From contig CAMJHJ010000028.1 of NCBI GenBank assembly GCA_946405485.1, forward strand, positions 1-16,295: a DNA stretch of 16,295 bases. The letters run 5' to 3'. A program made the position numbers and the translations under genes. Below the pieces are notes generated by a model. The model ran no database searches. It saw only the letters and a program-made list of their open reading frames with translations, and was not told where the DNA came from. Every line of letters starts with the position of its first letter. The stretch's first letter is position 1. Below are positions 14,355-16,295 of the stretch, piece by piece. Source of the DNA: an uncultured Bacteroidales bacterium. GTDB taxonomy: Bacteria; Bacteroidota; Bacteroidia; Bacteroidales; UBA932.

Positions 14355-14861
14355 ATGAAAAAGATTATACTCCTTGCAGCGCTCCTGCTGCCTATGTTTG
14401 CCCAGACCTTGGCCGGAGGCAATGTCCCCAAATCCAAGATCACCTCTTTCATTTATGACTGCCAGCGCTACGAAGGCGTGGAAGTGGTCCAACTCGGCGG
14501 ATTAGCCACCATGGCGCTCCGGGCATCCCTGCGTGTGGCGGCCTCCGACGATCCGGAAGTCCGGGAAATGATGAAACTCATTACCGGAGTCAAACGGATC
14601 TCTGTCCTGAACTACGAGCAATGCGCGCCGGACATCCAGGACAAGATCAGCCGGAAACTGAACCGGATGCTGGATGGAAGCGACCTGCTGATCGAGACCC
14701 GGGACGGAAATGAGCTCATGCAAATCTACGGAGTCGTGGACGACCAGAACGGAACGGTCCGGGACTTCGTGATGCACACTCCTTCCGAAGCCTCGCTGAT
14801 CTGCATCTTCGGTTCCATTCCCATCGACAAGCTCGCACGCGTCATCGCCGACAATGACTGA
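14355..14861 (+). CDS. Exported DUF4252 protein (first copy)
   Basis: A 168-residue protein with a Sec signal peptide (KK, hydrophobic core, likely cut after TLA at residue 20). The mature part resembles DUF4252, a family of unknown function that recurs next to ECF sigma factors in Bacteroidota. Visible features are a short alpha/beta pattern with LIETRDGNELMQIYGVVD and a C-terminal FVMHTPSEASLICIFGSIPIDKL. The equivalent stretch in the second copy is FVMIAADGPEATFICLDG followed by MDRKEL. No lipobox or membrane anchor is seen, so it is expected in the periplasm or outside the cell. It is first in a four-gene operon, and its last 8 bases overlap the sigma factor gene, implying coupled translation. 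The function is unknown; a role in the same signalling unit is inferred. Confidence 0.78.
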   Translation: MKKIILLAALLLPMFAQTLAGGNVPKSKITSFIYDCQRYEGVEVVQLGGLATMALRASLRVAASDDPEVREMMKLITGVKRISVLNYEQCAPDIQDKISRKLNRMLDGSDLLIETRDGNELMQIYGVVDDQNGTVRDFVMHTPSEASLICIFGSIPIDKLARVIADND

Positions 14862-15333
14862 AGAAAGGTTCCATAAGGAGTACCTGTCCCTTGCGGACAC
14901 GCTGTACCGGATCGCCTTCTACATGCTGGAATCGGAGGCCGAGGCCGAAGATGCCGTGCAGGAAGTCTATCTGAAACTCTGGGACACGCGCGACAGCCTC
15001 GACGGCATCCGCTCCCCCAAGGCCTACAGCGTCACCCTCCTGAAGAACCTCTGCCTGGACCGCATCCGCCGCGCCCGGCATCTCAGTTTCCCCGAGCAGC
15101 TCCCGGAGCCGGAGACCCCGCATCTACAAGACGATGAAATGGACCAGAAAATGCGTCTGGACAAGGTCCTGGAAGCGGTCAAGGCCCTGCCTGACCGACA
15201 GCGCGAGATCCTGATCCTGCGTACCGTCGAAGGCCTTTCCTACGAGGAAATCGCCGAACGGACCGGAATGAATTACCTTACGCTCCGCGTGCTGCTTTCC
15301 CGCGCACGCTCCACGATAAAGTCAAGAATATGA
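14854..15333 (+). CDS. RNA polymerase ECF-type sigma-70 factor
   Basis: A 159-residue sigma factor with only the two ECF domains. Region 2 spans about residues 5-75, with the core-binding DAVQEVYLKLWD at 33-44 and a basic LCLDRIRRARH end. Region 4 spans about 103-155 with LPDRQREILILRTVEGLSY and a helix-turn-helix EEIAERTGMNYLTLRVLLSRAR. It would direct polymerase to a small regulon, very likely including its own operon. ATG 14854 overlaps the DUF4252 gene by 8 bases, and the stop overlaps the next ATG (ATGA). The neighbouring one-TM protein is the obvious candidate for its regulator. No SusC/FecR partners are present, so it is not the usual iron or glycan cell-surface-signalling type. Confidence 0.95.
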   Translation: MTEERFHKEYLSLADTLYRIAFYMLESEAEAEDAVQEVYLKLWDTRDSLDGIRSPKAYSVTLLKNLCLDRIRRARHLSFPEQLPEPETPHLQDDEMDQKMRLDKVLEAVKALPDRQREILILRTVEGLSYEEIAERTGMNYLTLRVLLSRARSTIKSRI

Positions 15334-15734
15334 AAAGCATAGAAGATCTCGAAAAACTCGGATGGGAAGAGCTGGAACGCTCTGCCATGCAGGACCCGGC
15401 GCCCATCCCTGAAGGGCTGCAGCAGCGGATCGCCGCCTCCCTGGCCGCAAAGAGCCTCGCAGGCGAAGCCTCCGCACGCAAGTTCCCGGTCCGTACGGTC
15501 TCCTTCACGGCCCTGGCCGCCGCTGCCGCCCTGGCCGCGGTGCTGGTCCTTCCCAAATGGGGAACCCGCCAGCCGAAGGATACTTTCGACGACCCCTACC
15601 TGGCCTATGCCGAAGTAGAGAAAGTCTTCCAGAGCATTTCCGAAAAGATGGCCACCGGCGTGGATATCGCCCGTGAAGCGAAACCCGTGGCCGACAAGAC
15701 CCTCAACGTCCTCGAAAAAATCAATATCCAATGA
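15330..15734 (+). CDS. Single-pass membrane protein, candidate anti-sigma factor
   Basis: A 134-residue protein with no family recognised beyond its layout. An acidic, helical N-terminal part (MKSIEDLEKLGWEELERS, then a PIPEGLQQRIAASLAA helix) would be cytoplasmic, one Ala-rich transmembrane segment spans about residues 57-74, and some 60 residues follow on the outside. This topology and its position directly after the ECF gene, with a 4-base ATGA overlap, fit an anti-sigma factor. The LEKLGWEELE and IPEGL-type N-terminus resembles small uncharacterised membrane proteins found after ECF genes in Bacteroidota. No HxxxCxxC zinc site or FecR domain is present, so it would be a non-classical anti-sigma factor. 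Its stop overlaps the start of the second DUF4252 gene by 4 bases. Confidence 0.65.
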   Translation: MKSIEDLEKLGWEELERSAMQDPAPIPEGLQQRIAASLAAKSLAGEASARKFPVRTVSFTALAAAAALAAVLVLPKWGTRQPKDTFDDPYLAYAEVEKVFQSISEKMATGVDIAREAKPVADKTLNVLEKINIQ

Positions 15735-16216
15735 AACGCATAATCCTCCTGGCGGTCCTGCTGCTTACCGAATTGACCGCTTCCGCCCAGAGCGGAAAAA
15801 GTATTTACCAGAAGTATTCCGACGCCGAGAATGTCAGCGCCGTCTACATCTCCCCCGCCATGTTCCGGCTGATCGGCAAGATTCCGGACCTGGAGGTCGG
15901 TGAGAACCAAGTCAACCTGGCCCCCCTCATCCGTTCCCTGTCCGGCCTGTACATCATCAACAGTGAGAACGCCCGTATCAACGAAAAGCTGGGATCGGAA
16001 GTGAGCCGTTTCATCTCCAACGGCCGTTATGAGCTCCTGATGGAGAGCAAGGACGGCGGCGAAGTGGTCCGGATGTATACCGTTGGCACGGAAAAGATTG
16101 TCAACAGTTTCGTGATGATTGCCGCAGACGGACCCGAAGCCACCTTCATCTGCCTGGACGGGCAGATGGACCGGAAAGAACTGGAAGGCGTCCTGGTCGA
16201 AACGATCGGAGACTGA
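15731..16216 (+). CDS. Exported DUF4252 protein (second copy)
   Basis: A 161-residue protein with a Sec signal peptide (MKRIILLAVLLL, cut likely after ASA at residue 19) and no lipobox. The mature domain fits DUF4252: VSAVYISPAMFRLIGKIP near the start, a YELLMESKDGGEVVRMYTV central region, and FVMIAADGPEATFICLDG then MDRKELEGVL at the end. It parallels the product of the first gene of this operon in length, signal peptide and C-terminal pattern but is clearly diverged, so the two are old paralogues rather than a recent duplication. The start overlaps the candidate anti-sigma gene by 4 bases. A strong terminator follows 31 bases after the stop and ends the operon. The function is unknown. Confidence 0.8.
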   Translation: MKRIILLAVLLLTELTASAQSGKSIYQKYSDAENVSAVYISPAMFRLIGKIPDLEVGENQVNLAPLIRSLSGLYIINSENARINEKLGSEVSRFISNGRYELLMESKDGGEVVRMYTVGTEKIVNSFVMIAADGPEATFICLDGQMDRKELEGVLVETIGD

Positions 16217-16247
16217 GCGGCATCCTGACTCCCGGCGATAAAAAACC

Positions 16248-16279
16248 AAAAGGCGGAAATCTCACGACTTCCGCCTTTT
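16248..16279 (+). terminator. Rho-independent terminator after the ECF/DUF4252 operon
   Basis: An 11-bp perfect stem (16248-16258 with 16269-16279; core GGCGGAA/TTCCGCC) encloses a 10-base loop and ends in a run of five T. The A-rich left flank (16240-16250) gives a matching T-run on the other strand, so it may terminate transcription in both directions. Confidence 0.92.
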
Positions 16280-16295
16280 TGTATATTACAATACA

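Noticed and set aside
14393..14400. TATGTTTG, a further exact TAnnTTTG match
   Set aside because: It lies inside the signal-peptide codons of the first DUF4252 gene with no start codon of a real gene suitably placed downstream, so it is most likely chance.

Overview
The window looks like a chromosomal segment of a high-GC member of the Bacteroidota, probably Bacteroidales. The grounds are a Na+-NADH:quinone reductase subunit, a fimbrillin-type lipoprotein, two DUF4252 proteins around an ECF sigma factor, an exact TAnnTTTG Bacteroidota -7 box, and start sites without obvious Shine-Dalgarno sequences. All recognised genes lie on the + strand. No tRNA, rRNA, CRISPR array, insertion sequence or att site was seen.

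Layout. (1) 1-296: the 3' end of nqrF and a strong intrinsic terminator that closes the upstream operon. (2) 369-1493: a promoter-like box and a lone fimbrillin-family lipoprotein. (3) 1510-4377: uvrA, starting at TTG just after a short palindrome. (4) 4358-14312: ten genes, packed with 4-20 bp overlaps or gaps of 1-4 bp, forming a nonulosonic-acid operon best read as CMP-legionaminic acid synthesis. (5) 14318-16279: an ECF-type promoter, DUF4252 protein, ECF sigma factor, single-pass membrane protein, second DUF4252 protein and a strong terminator.

How the sugar operon should work. A PtmE-like CBS-nucleotidyltransferase would make the nucleotide-activated glucosamine precursor (GDP-linked, as in Campylobacter). 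A LegB-type 4,6-dehydratase and LegC-type aminotransferase convert the activated sugar to a 4-amino-4,6-dideoxy sugar. A LegG/NeuC-type hydrolysing 2-epimerase releases a 2,4-diamino-trideoxymannose. A LegI/NeuB-type synthase condenses it with phosphoenolpyruvate, and a LegF/NeuA-type transferase forms the CMP sugar. A PtmA-like SDR and a Gfo/Idh oxidoreductase accompany them.

The most interesting point is what replaces the expected LegH N-acetyltransferase, which is not found. Exactly between legG and legI sit a fold-type III PLP decarboxylase/racemase-like enzyme and a PylC/CarB-like ATP-grasp ligase. That pair suggests an amino-acid-derived N-acyl group on the nonulosonic acid instead of, or as well as, acetate. 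This is a hypothesis, with the BtrJ/BtrK pair of butirosin synthesis and aminoacylated legionaminic acids as precedents. No glycosyltransferase or flippase lies in the window, so the acceptor glycan is unknown.

The last module looks like a small autoregulated envelope-signalling unit. Its sigma factor is partnered by a one-TM protein lacking a recognisable anti-sigma domain and by two secreted DUF4252 proteins.
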